From: Xestospongia muta | Taxonomy: Eukaryota; Porifera; Demospongiae; Haplosclerida; Petrosiidae | DNA: 64,000 nucleotides | Assembly (NCBI GenBank): GCA_963693285.1 | Contig: OY848922.1 | Span: 2,654,923 to 2,718,922 of the forward strand | Direction: 5' to 3' | Shown: piece by piece, positions 14,401 through 35,400 of the stretch | Layout of the letters: every line of letters starts with the position of its first letter | Numbering within the stretch: position 1 is the stretch's first letter | Notes under the pieces: generated by a model | Seen by the model: the letters and a program-made list of their open reading frames with translations, nothing else | What the model was told of the DNA's origin: nothing | The model's database searches: none | Translations under genes and position numbers: made by a program

Positions 14401-15387
14401 ACTCTCACGTATGCTCTAGTGTTAGTTCTTGCACTTGTATTTACTATGAGATGCAGCTGTTGTTACAAACTGCAGTTAGTATGCTTCAAAACACGACTCA
14501 CAAATTCCTCATCACTCATCAATGGACTTTCAGCCTTTCTGGTTCTCTGCTATGCACAATGTTGTGTTTCATGCTATCAAATACTCAATATAGCTTGGTT
14601 ACGTGGACAAGGAAGTCGATTCATACCACAACCAAGAGTTTTTCGTATGGGTGATGTCAAATATATGGGCACAGAGCATTTGCCATATGCTTTAATATCT
14701 ATAATATTTTTTGCTGTAATGGTAGTCATACCAACACTAGTTCTATTCTTTCATCCATTATGTTATCAGCTGCTACCAGAAAGAGTACTGAATTGGCCAA
14801 AAATAAGATGGTTCTGTATGAAAATTGAACTTCTTGCTCCATTTTTAGATACTTTTCAAGGATGTTTCAAAGACAAGTTTCGTTATTTTGCAGGTTTGTA
14901 CTTCATCTACCGATCGGTTGCTAATGCTACCTTTGCTTTCATTAATGCACGAATGGAAGTATTCATTCTCAGTGAAATCATCTTAATTGTTATGCTTGCC
15001 ATTCACTCCTGGGCTCAACCTTATCGCAAACAAATACATAACAATATTGATACTGGTATATTTCTTATTATGATCATCATCAATACTCTAACTATATATC
15101 GATACTATGAAACACAGACTCAAACTTACCCTTGGTTACTATCATTGGTCACCGGTATCCAGCTGTTTCTAGTGTATGTGCCAGCAATGGGTCTTGTTAT
15201 TTTTATATGTGTTTATCTTGTATGCTGGAAGTGTTGTAAACGTCAAGAGATTCTACGAGAATCTCAATATCTTCCAGAGTTGCTTTATCATCGAGAAGAT
15301 CTTTCATTCTCTGGCAGTTATCATAAAAAGAATATAACTTACAACAGTATAACTACAATGCCTACAATTGGGGACAATAACCTGTAG
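11464..15387 (+). CDS. Intronless beta-helix / nine-membrane-segment surface protein, divergent member
   Basis: A 1307-residue single exon. A hydrophobic leader ends near residue 25. Residues about 60-620 carry many N-glycosylation sites and glycine-rich turns (GGGISIF, GGGFYLH, GGGLVFF, GGGLALI, GGAIYVY), typical of a right-handed beta-helix of the POMP-repeat type. A beta-rich stretch and a cysteine cluster follow (QCPPGFILENNICKC, CGKCINNHSVYYHS). From about residue 870 there are roughly nine hydrophobic segments, with FQGCFKDKFRYFAGLYFIYR between the fifth and sixth, then a cytoplasmic tail containing LPELLYHREDL. The same order is seen in the two paralogues at 52.7 and 59.1 kb. The likely role is a surface receptor or transporter; no enzyme motif is seen. 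AATAAA follows at 15391. Confidence 0.85.
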   Translation: MLSLTSVCSVPFLIAMTTIMFTNAADINEVWRQIICITDDLNNSNRDNCSVLNSTFNCDIAEKIVNNTLILFMKRTLSINESITIKNKENIAFRSVNVSTVIHCEPIELARGHSGYGLSFLDVSNISIVNVKLLNCGSLQHSTSLNTTVSDPPQIFRSALYMVNCTNIEIRTVEISQSVGTAMAMFDCNGLVNIDNCTFINNAVPTAERDVYSGGNSIYIMFSYCSPMWYGRCDPSSNIHNSNSQYKITDCTFVGNYVTRLIPENGKRSKNWKNSFRGIGKGGGGISIFLKGNAFNNSFELTRINATSNNAGKYCYGGGFYLHFQDTAKCNNIILNNSSFIQNTATHLGGGGADIGFYFPFDMRRPTKNHILINDTIFHSNFGSYGGGLVFFSSSVEGNDTENTIFFEGCQWIGNKARYGAAAVFGPIEFGNSIINILPSPVFLNCQFIDNKISPDIDYISYDDDNDNFRQRSSGPGIIYIKIFTVIFKQDLQFINNKGTPLYVLNGCVRVVKNGLVLFSGNRANYGGGLALIGLSAIHVGDNVVFTFKKNSVINKGGAIYVYSVDKVASRYFGLCFVQFIYENYNFEPNNVTFIFEDNSADSKRGMSVYVTSLLSCALLCNVNSIAMLTPEEIFNCIGNSTFINGTFLDNVATDGTRFIPKQLPDYIIPGKPFPLPVDMQDEVGHNLSTALLRTILLNKTGQIQITENHTSNFVVNLTGQPNDQGTLHVDTETFHNVSFTINVCLSQCPPGFILENNICKCAVLSKDSYYNGIFACDNKNFRASIHIGFWVGYIPPDDAIPAHLVTGTCPLGYCDESPDYMYITLPPDPSSEELDSLICQEQKRTGILCGKCINNHSVYYHSYRYKCGPNTYCHLGILFYILSEIIPITIIFTIIVLFRINFTSGYLNGFVLFAQMLDSLSLAGNGGVAILSNSQTIALEIIHLVYSPFNLDLFRIESLSFCLHEGLNFLHIASLRFLTLTYALVLVLALVFTMRCSCCYKLQLVCFKTRLTNSSSLINGLSAFLVLCYAQCCVSCYQILNIAWLRGQGSRFIPQPRVFRMGDVKYMGTEHLPYALISIIFFAVMVVIPTLVLFFHPLCYQLLPERVLNWPKIRWFCMKIELLAPFLDTFQGCFKDKFRYFAGLYFIYRSVANATFAFINARMEVFILSEIILIVMLAIHSWAQPYRKQIHNNIDTGIFLIMIIINTLTIYRYYETQTQTYPWLLSLVTGIQLFLVYVPAMGLVIFICVYLVCWKCCKRQEILRESQYLPELLYHREDLSFSGSYHKKNITYNSITTMPTIGDNNL

Positions 15388-15390
15388 GAA

Positions 15391-15396
15391 AATAAA
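15391..15396 (+). other. Poly(A) signal of the beta-helix gene
   Basis: AATAAA three bases after the stop codon, in the short gap before FANCA starts at 15520. Transcript ends must therefore be tightly spaced. Confidence 0.6.
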
Positions 15397-15519
15397 ATAC
15401 TCAATGTATAATTGTGTGCATTTTTTACTTGAAAATTTTGGAGTGAACAAATAAAAATGAGAGCCTGTTACAAAAATTTTAATTGTTACAGCGCTAATGA
15501 AAGAGCATCCCCGTGATAA

Positions 15520-25083
<9,564 letters not shown>

Positions 25084-25221
25084 TGTCTAGACATTATTAT
25101 TTGTCACAACATTATATTGCGTCTGAGTAATGACACGTATAGCGTCATTGATGAGATAATTATGCGTTAATAAATTCTGTGGTGCACGTGTCGATTTAGT
25201 TTGCGCTTCTAAAGAGACAAA
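25084..25221 (+). promoter_or_regulatory. Short gap between FANCA stop and mucin-like gene start
   Basis: Only 138 bp separate the FANCA stop from the next start codon, so the FANCA 3' end and the mucin promoter must overlap or adjoin. No firm TATA box or poly(A) signal was identified. Function is inferred from position. Confidence 0.4.
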
Positions 25222-28200
25222 ATGCGATCAATTTTTGTATCTACTCTGGTATTTTTCCAGTTGCTAGTATTCAACATTGATTCTTCATTGTCGATGTCAT
25301 TAAATGTTACGTCGTTGGAATCATTTGCAATCTCTTCAAGTGTAGATACACTTGCACTGCTGTTGGAGTCAACTCTCTTTGAACCTTTGTCCACAACATT
25401 GGAGTCATCTACGTTTACAATGGCTCCAAGTGTATCTGAGACATCTTCAGTTGAACCTACGTCCACTATGTCAGAGTCATCTACATTTGCAGTGTCTTCA
25501 GATACACTTGCACTGTTGTTGGAATCAACTCTTTTTGAACCTTTGTCCACAACATTGGAGTCATCTACATTTACAATGGCCCCAAGTGTATCTGAGACAT
25601 CTTCAGTTGAACCTACGTCCACTATGTCAGAGTCATCTACATTTGCAGTGTCTTCAGATACACTTGCACTGTTGGAGTCAACTCTCTTTGAATCTTTGTC
25701 AACAACATTGGAGTCATCTACATTTACAGTGTCTTCAAATGTATCAGAAACATCTTCAGTTGAACCTACGTCCACTATGTCAGAGTCGACATCATCTATA
25801 TTTACAATGGCTCCAAGTGTATCAGAGACATCTTCAGTTGAACCTACGTCCACTATGTCAGAGTCATCTACATTTACAGTGTCTTCAGATACACTTGCAC
25901 TGCTGTTGGAGTCAACTCTCTTTGAACCTTTGTCCACAACATTGGAGTCATCTACATTTACAATGGCTCCAAGTGTATCAGAAACATCTTTAGTTGAACC
26001 TACGTCCACTATGTCAGAGTCATCTACATTTGCAGTGTCTTCAGATACACTTGCCCTGTTGTTGGAATCAACTCTTTTTGAACCTTTGTCCACAACATTG
26101 GAGTCATCTACATTTACAATGGCTCCAAGTGTATCAGAAACATCTTCAGTTGAACCTACGTCCACTATGTCAGAGTCGACATCATCTATATTTACAATGG
26201 CTCCAAGTGTATCAGAGACATCTTCAGTTGAACCTACGTCCACTATGTCAGAGTCATCTACATTTACAGTGTCTTCAGATACACTTGCACTGCTGTTGGA
26301 GTCAACTCTCTTTGAACCTTTGTCCACAACATTGGAGTCATCTACATTTACAATGGCTCCAAGTGTATCAGAAACATCTTTAGTTGAACCTACGTCCACT
26401 ATGTCAGAGTCATCTACATTTGCAGTGTCTTCAGATACACTTGCACTGTTGTTGGAATCAACTCTTTTTGAACCTTTGTCCACAACATTGGAGTCATCTA
26501 CATTTACAATGGCTCCAAGTGTATCAGAAACATCTTCAGTTGAACCTACGTCCACTATGTCAGAGTCATCTACATTTACAGTGTCTTCAGATACACTTGC
26601 ACTGTTGTTGGAGTCAACTCTTTTTGAACCTTTGTCCACAACATTGGAGTCATCTACATTTACAATGGCTCCAAGTGTATCAGAAACATCTTCACTTGAA
26701 CCTACGTCCACTATGTCAGAGTCATCTACATTTACAATGGCTCCAAGTGTATCAGAAACATCTTCACTTGAACCTATGTCCACTATGTCAGAGTCGACGT
26801 CATCTACATTTACAATCTCTCCAAATGTATCGGAAATATCTTCAGTTGAACCTACGTCCACTATGTCAGAGTTATCTACATTTACAATCTCTCCAAATGT
26901 ATCAGAAATATCTCCAGTTGAACCTACGTCCACTATGTCAGAGTCATCTACATTTACAATCTCTCCAAATGTATCAGAAATATCTCCAGTTGAACCTACG
27001 TCCACTATGTCAGAGTCGACATCATCTACATTTACAATCTCTCCAAATGTATCAGAGACATCTTCAGTTGAACCTACGTCCACTATGTCAGAGTTATCTA
27101 CATTTACAATCTCTCCAAATGTATCAGAAATATCTTCAGTTGAACCTACGTCCACTATGTCAGAGTCGACATCATCTATATTTACAATGGCTCCAAGTGT
27201 ATCAGAGACATCTTCAGTTGAACCTACGTCCACTATGTCAGAGTCATCTACATTTACAGTGTCTTCAGATACACTTGCACTGCTGTTGGAGTCAACTCTC
27301 TTTGAATCTTTGTCAACAACATTGGAGTCATCTACATTTACAGTGTCTTCAAATGTATCAGAAACATCTTCAGTTGAACCTACGTCCACTATGTCAGAGT
27401 CGACATCATCTATATTTACAATGGCTCCAAGTGTATCAGAGACATCTTCAGTTGAACCTACGTCCACTATGTCAGAGTCATCTACATTTACAGTGTCTTC
27501 AGATACACTTGCACTGCTGTTGGAGTCAACTCTCTTTGAACCTTTGTCCACAACATTGGAGTCATCTACATTTACAATGGCTCCAAGTGTATCAGAAACA
27601 TCTTTAGTTGAACCTACGTCCACTATGTCAGAGTCATCTACATTTGCAGTGTCTTCAGATACACTTGCACTGTTGTTGGAATCAACTCTTTTTGAACCTT
27701 TGTCCACAACATTGGAGTCATCTACATTTACAATGGCTCCAAGTGTATCAGAAACATCTTCAGTTGAACCTACGTCCACTATGTCAGAGTCATCTACATT
27801 TACAGTGTCTTCAGATACACTTGCACTGTTGTTGGAGTCAACTCTTTTTGAACCTTTGTCCACAACATTGGAGTCATCTACATTTACAATGGCTCCAAGT
27901 GTATCAGAAACATCTTCACTTGAACCTACGTCCACTATGTCAGAGTCATCTACATTTACAATGGCTCCAAGTGTATCAGAAACATCTTCACTTGAACCTA
28001 TGTCCACTATGTCAGAGTCGACGTCATCTACATTTACAATCTCTCCAAATGTATCGGAAATATCTTCAGTTGAACCTACGTCCACTATGTCAGAGTTATC
28101 TACATTTACAATCTCTCCAAATGTATCAGAAATATCTCCAGTTGAACCTACGTCCACTATGTCAGAGTCATCTACATTTACAATCTCTCCAAATGTATCA

Positions 28201-30967
28201 GAAATATCTCCAGTTGAACCTACGTCCACTATGTCAGAGTCGACATCATCTACATTTACAATCTCTCCAAATGTATCAGAGACATCTTCAGTTGAACCTA
28301 CGTCCACTATGTCAGAGTTATCTACATTTACAATCTCTCCAAATGTATCAGAAATATCTTCAGTTGAACCTACGTCCACTATGTCAGAGTCATCTACATT
28401 TACAATCTCTCCAAATGTATCAGAAATATCTCCAGTTGAACCTACGTCCACTATGTCAGAGTCGACGTCATCTACATTTACAATCTCTCCAAATGTATCA
28501 GAGACATCTTCAGTTGAACCTACGTCCACTATGTCAGAGTTATCTACATTTACAATCTCTCCAAATGTATCAGAAATATCTCCAGTTGAACCTACGTCCA
28601 CTATGTCAGAGTCGACGTCATCTACATTTACAATGTCTCCAAGTGTATCAGAGACATCTCCAGTTGAACCTACGTCCACTATGGCAGAGTCATCAACATT
28701 TACAATGTCTCCAAATGTATCAGAGACATCTCCAGTTGAACGTACGTCCACTATGTTGGAGTCATCTACATCTATACCGGTTGCAGAAACACTTTCAGTT
28801 ACTCCTTTAGAAACATTCACAAGGACAGTACCTACATCCATGGTATTATCATCATTGATACTAACTTCAACAGAGTCACTTGTGTCGAGTACTTCAATGA
28901 TACTTACCTCATCAGATGTATTACATACGTCTAGTTCTATGACATCAATTCTTACAACCTCCATTATGTCAGCGGTATCTTCAACACCTTTGTTAGCATC
29001 ATCTGTCAGACCAGCCTTCACAACAAGTACCTCCACTTTGATCATTGTTCGTCCATCATCTTCACCATCACAAAGAGTGCCAGTTGATATCATCATCACA
29101 TTACCAGATATACCATTACGTGGTGATAGAAACAATGTTATAAAAGAAATTCGCTCACAAGTTTCTCGTCAGTTTGATATTGACAGTAGTACTGTCTCTT
29201 CTGTACGACTGATACACATTGATAGTAGGACTGGAATACGTACTATAGTACATGAGATGTCATTTACTGTGAAACGTCAGGCTATGACTTTTAACTCTGT
29301 AGAAATTACTGTAGAAACACCTGATGTCTCTGCAGCAATGACATTACAACAGTCAGTTGATTCACTTGGTAGAGAGGTAAGCAATGGATGAATCCAGTAA
29401 CAAGTACACTGATTGACAGACAGATATAATGCCATGTTACTGGTACATGTTTTCAACATACTTTTATAAAAAAAATTGATGAATTTATTGTGTATTTTTT
29501 CATTTAGATTCAAAATGGAAGACGTACTTTTAATTTGACTATTGAGGGCAATTCATATTCTGTAACCAATCTGGAACAACAGCTAGGTAATGATTATTAT
29601 GTAGCTTCATTGTTATTATTGGCAATATTACTAGTTAGACAATGTTTTTATTATAATAATATAGGATGTAGTGTGAGTTAGTTGGAGCTCAAAGTTAAAC
29701 TGATGAACATTCTTATATTACAATACAAACTGTTGGTCAATTATCATATAGTAACAAAAATTTGGTGAAGGTTTTGTTGTAGCCAAATTTTATGCTCAAA
29801 AGATATCAATGAGTGCATTACAACTTCCAACCACCAAAGTTCATCAATTCTACTTTATATATTTTAGATTTATGAAACAAACGTTTTAAATAATTCAAAT
29901 TTGTTTTACACTACATCACATGGTTTCTGATATGTTCAAACTTATTTACATACTGTTATCTTTTTCTAGTTGTTCCTACTACAACACTAACAAGTACTCC
30001 ATTAATGACACCAACAACAACTACTCCATCTGAAGGTCTCTCCTCTGGTGCTATTACTGGTATAGTTATTGTATGTCTACTTGTTGTCTTGGTGATAATA
30101 ATTGTTGTCATGGCAATTGCATATTTCATACGTGAACGAATGAAGCATAAGAGCTATTCAATTGATGAAGTGAGTATTTAATATATTAACAATATTTGTA
30201 TGATATAGTTTGGTCAGTTTTAAAATTAGTATTTGCTACCATATTTGTAAATATTACATCATTATTGTAACACAATTTATAACTCCCAGTTTTAGCCTGA
30301 CAAACAGCATTTATTGTTTACTAGTTTCTATAGACCTTATGGATCTATGAATGTTGTTGTATAAATTGAAGGTAGAAGTTAGTTTTATTATGGGAATTTG
30401 ATTAGAGGTCAAAACAATCAAAGATTTATTGATGATTAAGACTAAACTATATTATTATGTTGTCTGTATTGATAGTAGAGGTAACCTTTATTCTCTATAT
30501 CTGTAGACTGAAATGAAATACATCAAAAGCAGTGAAGTCTGGTAAGATCTATTCATTATTCATAGTGGATGGGTTTGGATCAAAGATATGTTTTGATCTG
30601 TTTTAAAAGAGTGCTTTAATAATATAAATGATTAAAGAAGTGTGTTCTGCATCATTGACCTTTGGTCTTGTGCAAATAATTATATTATTGTGTATAATAT
30701 CTCTTGTTAGGTTTTGTTATTGTAGTTAATTGGTAACTGTAAGCAGGTGCACATTGAAAATATAGCAGGTGCATTGGGTGTAGTACCATAGGGAGGATTT
30801 TTAACAGGTGGTATATGACAGACAATTACTTGTAATTACAATGTAACTCTTCAAAGTGACTATCCTGTCATTCAATGATATAATATACTTAATGTCATGT
30901 TTAATAATATATATTATTTATTTTTAGGAAAACAAAAGCAGATCCGCAAAATATGCCTCCAGAATGA
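25222..30967 (+). CDS. Mucin-like single-pass membrane protein with Ser/Thr repeats
   Basis: Five phased exons (25222-29376, 29508-29586, 29970-30169, 30507-30541, 30928-30967) give about 1502 residues. A signal peptide (MRSIFVSTLVFFQLLVFNID) is followed by about 1150 residues of Ser/Thr-rich repeats with a basic 24-residue unit (SSTFTMAPSVSETSSVEPTS and variants such as DTLALLLESTLFEPL). There are no cysteines in the repeats. Next is a folded-looking region of about 125 residues (VDIIITLPDIPLRGDRNNVI onward), unassigned but placed where mucins often have a SEA-like domain. A Thr/Pro stem, one membrane helix (AITGIVIVCLLVVLVIIIVV) and a cytoplasmic tail of about 40 residues complete it. The repeats are likely O-glycosylated, with a role in surface coating or adhesion. 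The repeat exon is also open on the minus strand. Confidence 0.85.
25330..28790. repeat. 72-bp coding minisatellite with higher-order duplications
   Basis: Units of 72-78 bp, always multiples of three, are organised into larger blocks. A stretch of about 1.2 kb starting at 26384 recurs nearly unchanged from 27608 (shift 1224 bp = 17 x 72). Shorter blocks recur with shifts of 390 bp (25994 to 26384). The pattern suggests repeated unequal exchange under selection to stay in frame. Confidence 0.9.
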
Positions 30968-32461
30968 TACAAGGATTATCACCATTATCATCATCATTAT
31001 TATTATTATTAATAATAATAATTATTAGGGTTTAGTATGTTTATTTCAGTGATTGTTTTGTCTAATGACCAGCAGTAATTGTAAAACATTGTGCTAGTAG
31101 AACATTGTAATCAAAATATTGTTTATAGTTATAATTTTGTTATTGTTTGTCTTTTATAATTTTTAAAGTATTAATTAACTTTGGTGTGGGCTTTAATTAA
31201 TTTATTATAATTAATTAATATATTGAGGTATATTTTAAATAGGTAATATCTATCAAGTCTCGATGTACAAAACAAGCTGCTAATAAACTATTGTGATAAT
31301 ACTAACATGACTTCCAGCATATTGTCAGCATCAATTTCTCGTAGTAAAATTTAACAACCTAGCTACAATTTCCACTTTGAATCTAAGAATTTATGTAGTA
31401 TATATTACACTTTTAACTATCTCTTTCACCAAATGATCAATAGCATTAGTCATCATTTTGTTCATGTTCTTTATCATCCATCCAGTGTCCAATGGTCTTA
31501 CATGCTCTCTTATTTATAGCATTTGCTGTAAATACACATTGTTGTAGATGCATTGAGTGTTTACTAGACAATTTCATGGAATGTTGGTTTTATTCAAAGT
31601 GTGATGCTTGTTACTTAGTTTATATAATTATAGATGAGGAGAGGAGCCATAACTTATTATGTAGGCATGGAGGGTGTGACTATCTGTACAACGAGCAGTG
31701 TTGACTTCGAGGAGTAGGGTATGCCCTTTATTCAACTGGGAAAATATGAAGATGCTCTGGAGTGCTACACAGCTGGATTAAAACTGGACCCATCACATAT
31801 TATATATGCTTTATAAATAAGTTTCATGTAGTACTGGTATCAAATATAATGATGTGTACATACTAGCTAGCATAAACCACAACTCATTAGTTCCAAAAGA
31901 TTTGACCAGCATACTGTATGTAGATAATATTATTAATTTATAAATATTAGATAGTTATTTAAGACAGAGAGACTATGTTTGACAGTTTATAAGACTTGTG
32001 ATGACTGACTGACTACCAAAGTAGCTTCAATACATTACCTCCCTTTTATCACCATGACAACAAGACCTGGAGAACAGATATAGTTTCACTTCAACTTCAG
32101 TAATACCTTTCTATTGCTATTGTTATTAATTGATCCAGTATTAAAATAGAAACAAAGTCACAATATGATTCATGTCACTGCATTATACATGATGAATAAG
32201 CTAATATGCTCTTCGCTATAGTCCATTATGTAGTCCTTGCCCATTAAATCTTGGAATGACATGTATTTGAATAATAAACCACTTTAGCAAGTGCAATGCC
32301 ATTGAGTTTATGGAAAGGTTAGTCTGTCAGGAACTCCAACATTCTTGTGAAGTACTATTTCTAGAGTACAAAGACAAACTTTAAACAGAAATGGATGTGG
32401 GTTTTGTACCAGTGAATCATTCTTAATAACAACAACAAAGATAATGAAAACAAAAATTATC
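30968..32461. other. Intergenic region with little coding content
   Basis: AT-rich sequence between the convergent mucin-like and kinase genes, including ATT-trinucleotide runs near 30980-31030. Apart from the TPR scrap at 31709-31808 no gene is supported. A 70-codon frame at 31492-31704 lacks a recognisable motif. Confidence 0.6.
31709..31808 (+). pseudogene. Fragment of a tetratricopeptide-repeat gene
   Basis: A short frame starting MPFIQLGKYEDALECYTAGL and ending KLDPSHIIYAL before a stop. The LGKYEDALECYTAGLKLDP pattern is a typical TPR helix pair as found in co-chaperones of the STI1/HOP type. No other TPR units, splice partners or start context were found around it. It is probably a relic or a captured exon. 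Confidence 0.55.
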
Positions 32462-35400
32462 TTACATGTTAGTAAATGCATTTAAATCTGTCATTAATGT
32501 TGTACTAAAGTTATCGTAAAACGTTTTTAGGACTTGTTCCATAACAGGACGATCGGCTGGAGAGGGTTTAGTACAGGATGTAATAAGTTGATGCATCAGT
32601 GACCAACTACTAGCTACCGATTGGAGCATAGCAGGAAACGATTGGGGAAAAGGAAACTGATTGGTCAGTACCTCACAGAGAAGTATCCCATAGCTATACA
32701 CATCCATTTTTGGCGTTTGTACTTGAGGGACTTCAGGTGCAGCATATACTTGAGCTCCAGGTCCAGTTGTCATGGAGAGTCGTGCAAGATTAGCAGAACC
32801 AAAGTCAGAGAGTTTAGCCTTCCATTTGTTAAGGCCTTTAGCTTCTAGAAGGACATTAGCACTGCTAACATCACGGTGAATGATCTGATCTTTGTGACAA
32901 TGAAGGTAGTTGAGTGCTGCAGCAACATCACGTAATAGACAAAGTTTGATTTGATGATTGGGTAACTTGCCATCTTTGTAAGCTTTGCGCAGAGAGGTAT
33001 CCAGTAGCTCTGTAATGATGATAGGACTACCTGATGGATGATCTAGGACTGCTGCTATAAAGAGGAGTAGGTTTGGATGACGAAGTTTAGCCATCATACT
33101 AATTTCACGGCGTACAAGTTGGTTATAATATGGAGAGACTATTTCCGCATGGAGCATCTTCACAGCTACCTTCTGACCTTGTAAAAGACCAACTTGAACT
33201 TTCCCCCAACCACCTTCTCCCAAAATGACTTGACTTGACTTAACATGCACATGACTAATCTCCCAGTAGCTAATGTCTACCACTGAATTCTGTTGCTGTT
33301 GCTGTTGCTGTGTGACTTGTCCCTTAAAATGCATATTCTCTATTCTTAATCGAGCTAATTGTCCTTGTAGGTCTGCAAAATCCTTTTTATCTTGATCATT
33401 TGAGACTTGTAGATCAGTGAGCTTTTTCTGAAGATACTTCTTCTCCCTCTCGAGAGTATCCTTCTCACTTTGAAAATATTGCTGAGCTTCCCTGTACTTC
33501 TTTTCTAGTAATGCATATTTAGATTGAAGGTTGTCATTTGACATCTGAAGTTGATAAAGGGACTGTTGTAATTGGTCTTTTTTGATATGTAACATAGCTC
33601 TTTCTTTTTGAAACTCCCTCTCTTGTCGAGCTAATTGCTCTCTCAAAGTTTGAACCTGGTGTAGAGAATTATCAGGTCTAGGGTGTGGCAGTTCAACTTC
33701 TGTTTTCAGAGTACCATCACGTTCTACATCTCTGCTCTTGTATGTTTGACATACCTGAGATTCTTGCTCTCTCCTCTGGCTAAAAGATTGTAGTGTACCA
33801 GGTGAATCTTTAATCTGTCTCTGATGTTTTGCAAAAACTGTACTCTCACTGTCTCTTTTTTGTTGTGAAATCTTGTGTTCTTTCATTCTTTCCCATTCTA
33901 TGTCCCTGGTTTGGTTGGCTTCATCTAACATCTTTTGTTGAGCTCTATACTCTTCCACACTGAGGCCATATTCTTTTGCAAGTTTCACTTCATCGGAACT
34001 GTCTATCTGTTGCCTGTAAGCATAATCATCATGATGTACAACATATGGTTCAGGAAGAAAAATACAACTATGATCAACAGATATTTGGAAAAGCTCTTGC
34101 CCACAGCTCCCAGTAATATTGAGGTTAAGATCAGGGAACTCTTCGTCTATATTAATTTTGATGTCCTATAGATAACAAAATATGATTTCATTGGAAATGT
34201 TACCTTTTATAATGAAAGCCATACAGAAGATTATTTTTAACTAAATGCTTAGTTGGAATCAATCTATAAGCATGAATATCAGGAAAGTCCCTATCTCCTA
34301 ATCTAACAAGCTAAACCCTCCTTTCTTTTGACAGGCTGATACCAGAATAGGTAAGCTTGCTGCCCTGTTGGAATATGGGATGGTGGAGCAAAGTGGTTAA
34401 CATGTAGTGTGTTAGTAAATCTTTCCTAATTTTAGCATATTAATTTTGTTGAGCATTGTTAGTTGGCTAGAAATACAGTACAGTGGAACCTCATAGCAGA
34501 CACCAATTGGGAGAAGTGTTATTTGGCAAGATTGAGATTAAGCCCGTGAGGAATATATTAGACACACCCACTGTAATTATAAGTGAATGTGATATTAATG
34601 TCAGAAGCATGTGTCCGTTGTCTACAAAAAAGAGGTGTCACATTTCAGACCCATTGGTATTATTGGAAGTAGTCAGGCTGTTTCAAAGTAATTGTCCATT
34701 ATAGTGAGGTATCCACTTTTGATAATGTCTATTATTGGAGGTTGGTTTCATTGTATCTGGAACAGGTAAGCCAGGTTCTTAGTATTTAGGACCAGAAATT
34801 CTTTTATAGGAACAGCTTCACTTCAGTTGGTATAAAAATAAGTAAACCACTTTATAGAACTGTCCCACATTCCAATGGGCAATGAGCCAACTCATTCTTA
34901 AACGCTTCTCAGCATCAAAAGGGGGAGGGGTCTAGCCCACTAAAATAACTATGCACTGGAACTATAACCTGTTCACCTTTAATTTGACCTTTTCTACCAT
35001 TATCTTCGCTTTTTCTTATTCAATTTATGGTTCTACAAATTACTCCAATGGTACTTCCTGTTAAAGTAGTGTAAGTCTGTAGTCAATGTGTTTGATGGTT
35101 ACAAAGATAGCAGCTGTGTATTACCCATATTCCCATAAGGACACATACAAAACTCGTGTATTAAAACACAATGTAACCAATAAAGTGATTTACAAGCTCA
35201 AAGTAAATGTAATAGACTTTAGTAAACGAATTATGTCAGACTTACTGTTTCCACTCCAACTGCTTTTATAGGAATTTTTCCAGTTTCTTGAACGCTCCAA
35301 AGCCCCACCCACCTCACGGTACCATCGACAGCTTTATTGTTCACAGACTGTAGCACAACACGATCACCTTCTCTAAACTTGTAGCATTCGGTCGGAGTCT

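Noticed and set aside
11464..15387. Recent bacterial gene transfer for the POMP-like beta-helix genes
   Set aside because: The absence of introns is suggestive, but the ectodomain is heavily N-glycosylatable, base composition matches the surroundings, and the membrane part is animal-like in layout. An old import cannot be excluded but is not shown.
25352..28810. Long plus-strand ORFs in the second frame (LNLRPLCQSHLHLQ repeats)
   Set aside because: Shadow frame of the mucin repeat; the signal peptide, membrane helix and downstream exons fit the other frame.
25209..29135. 1308-codon antisense ORF as a real gene
   Set aside because: No splice sites, domains or distinct start; openness follows from a stop-free repeat unit. 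Kept only as a finding.
31492..31704. 70-codon plus-strand ORF upstream of the TPR scrap
   Set aside because: Cysteine-rich by chance; no signal peptide or pattern that repeats, and not in frame with the TPR piece.
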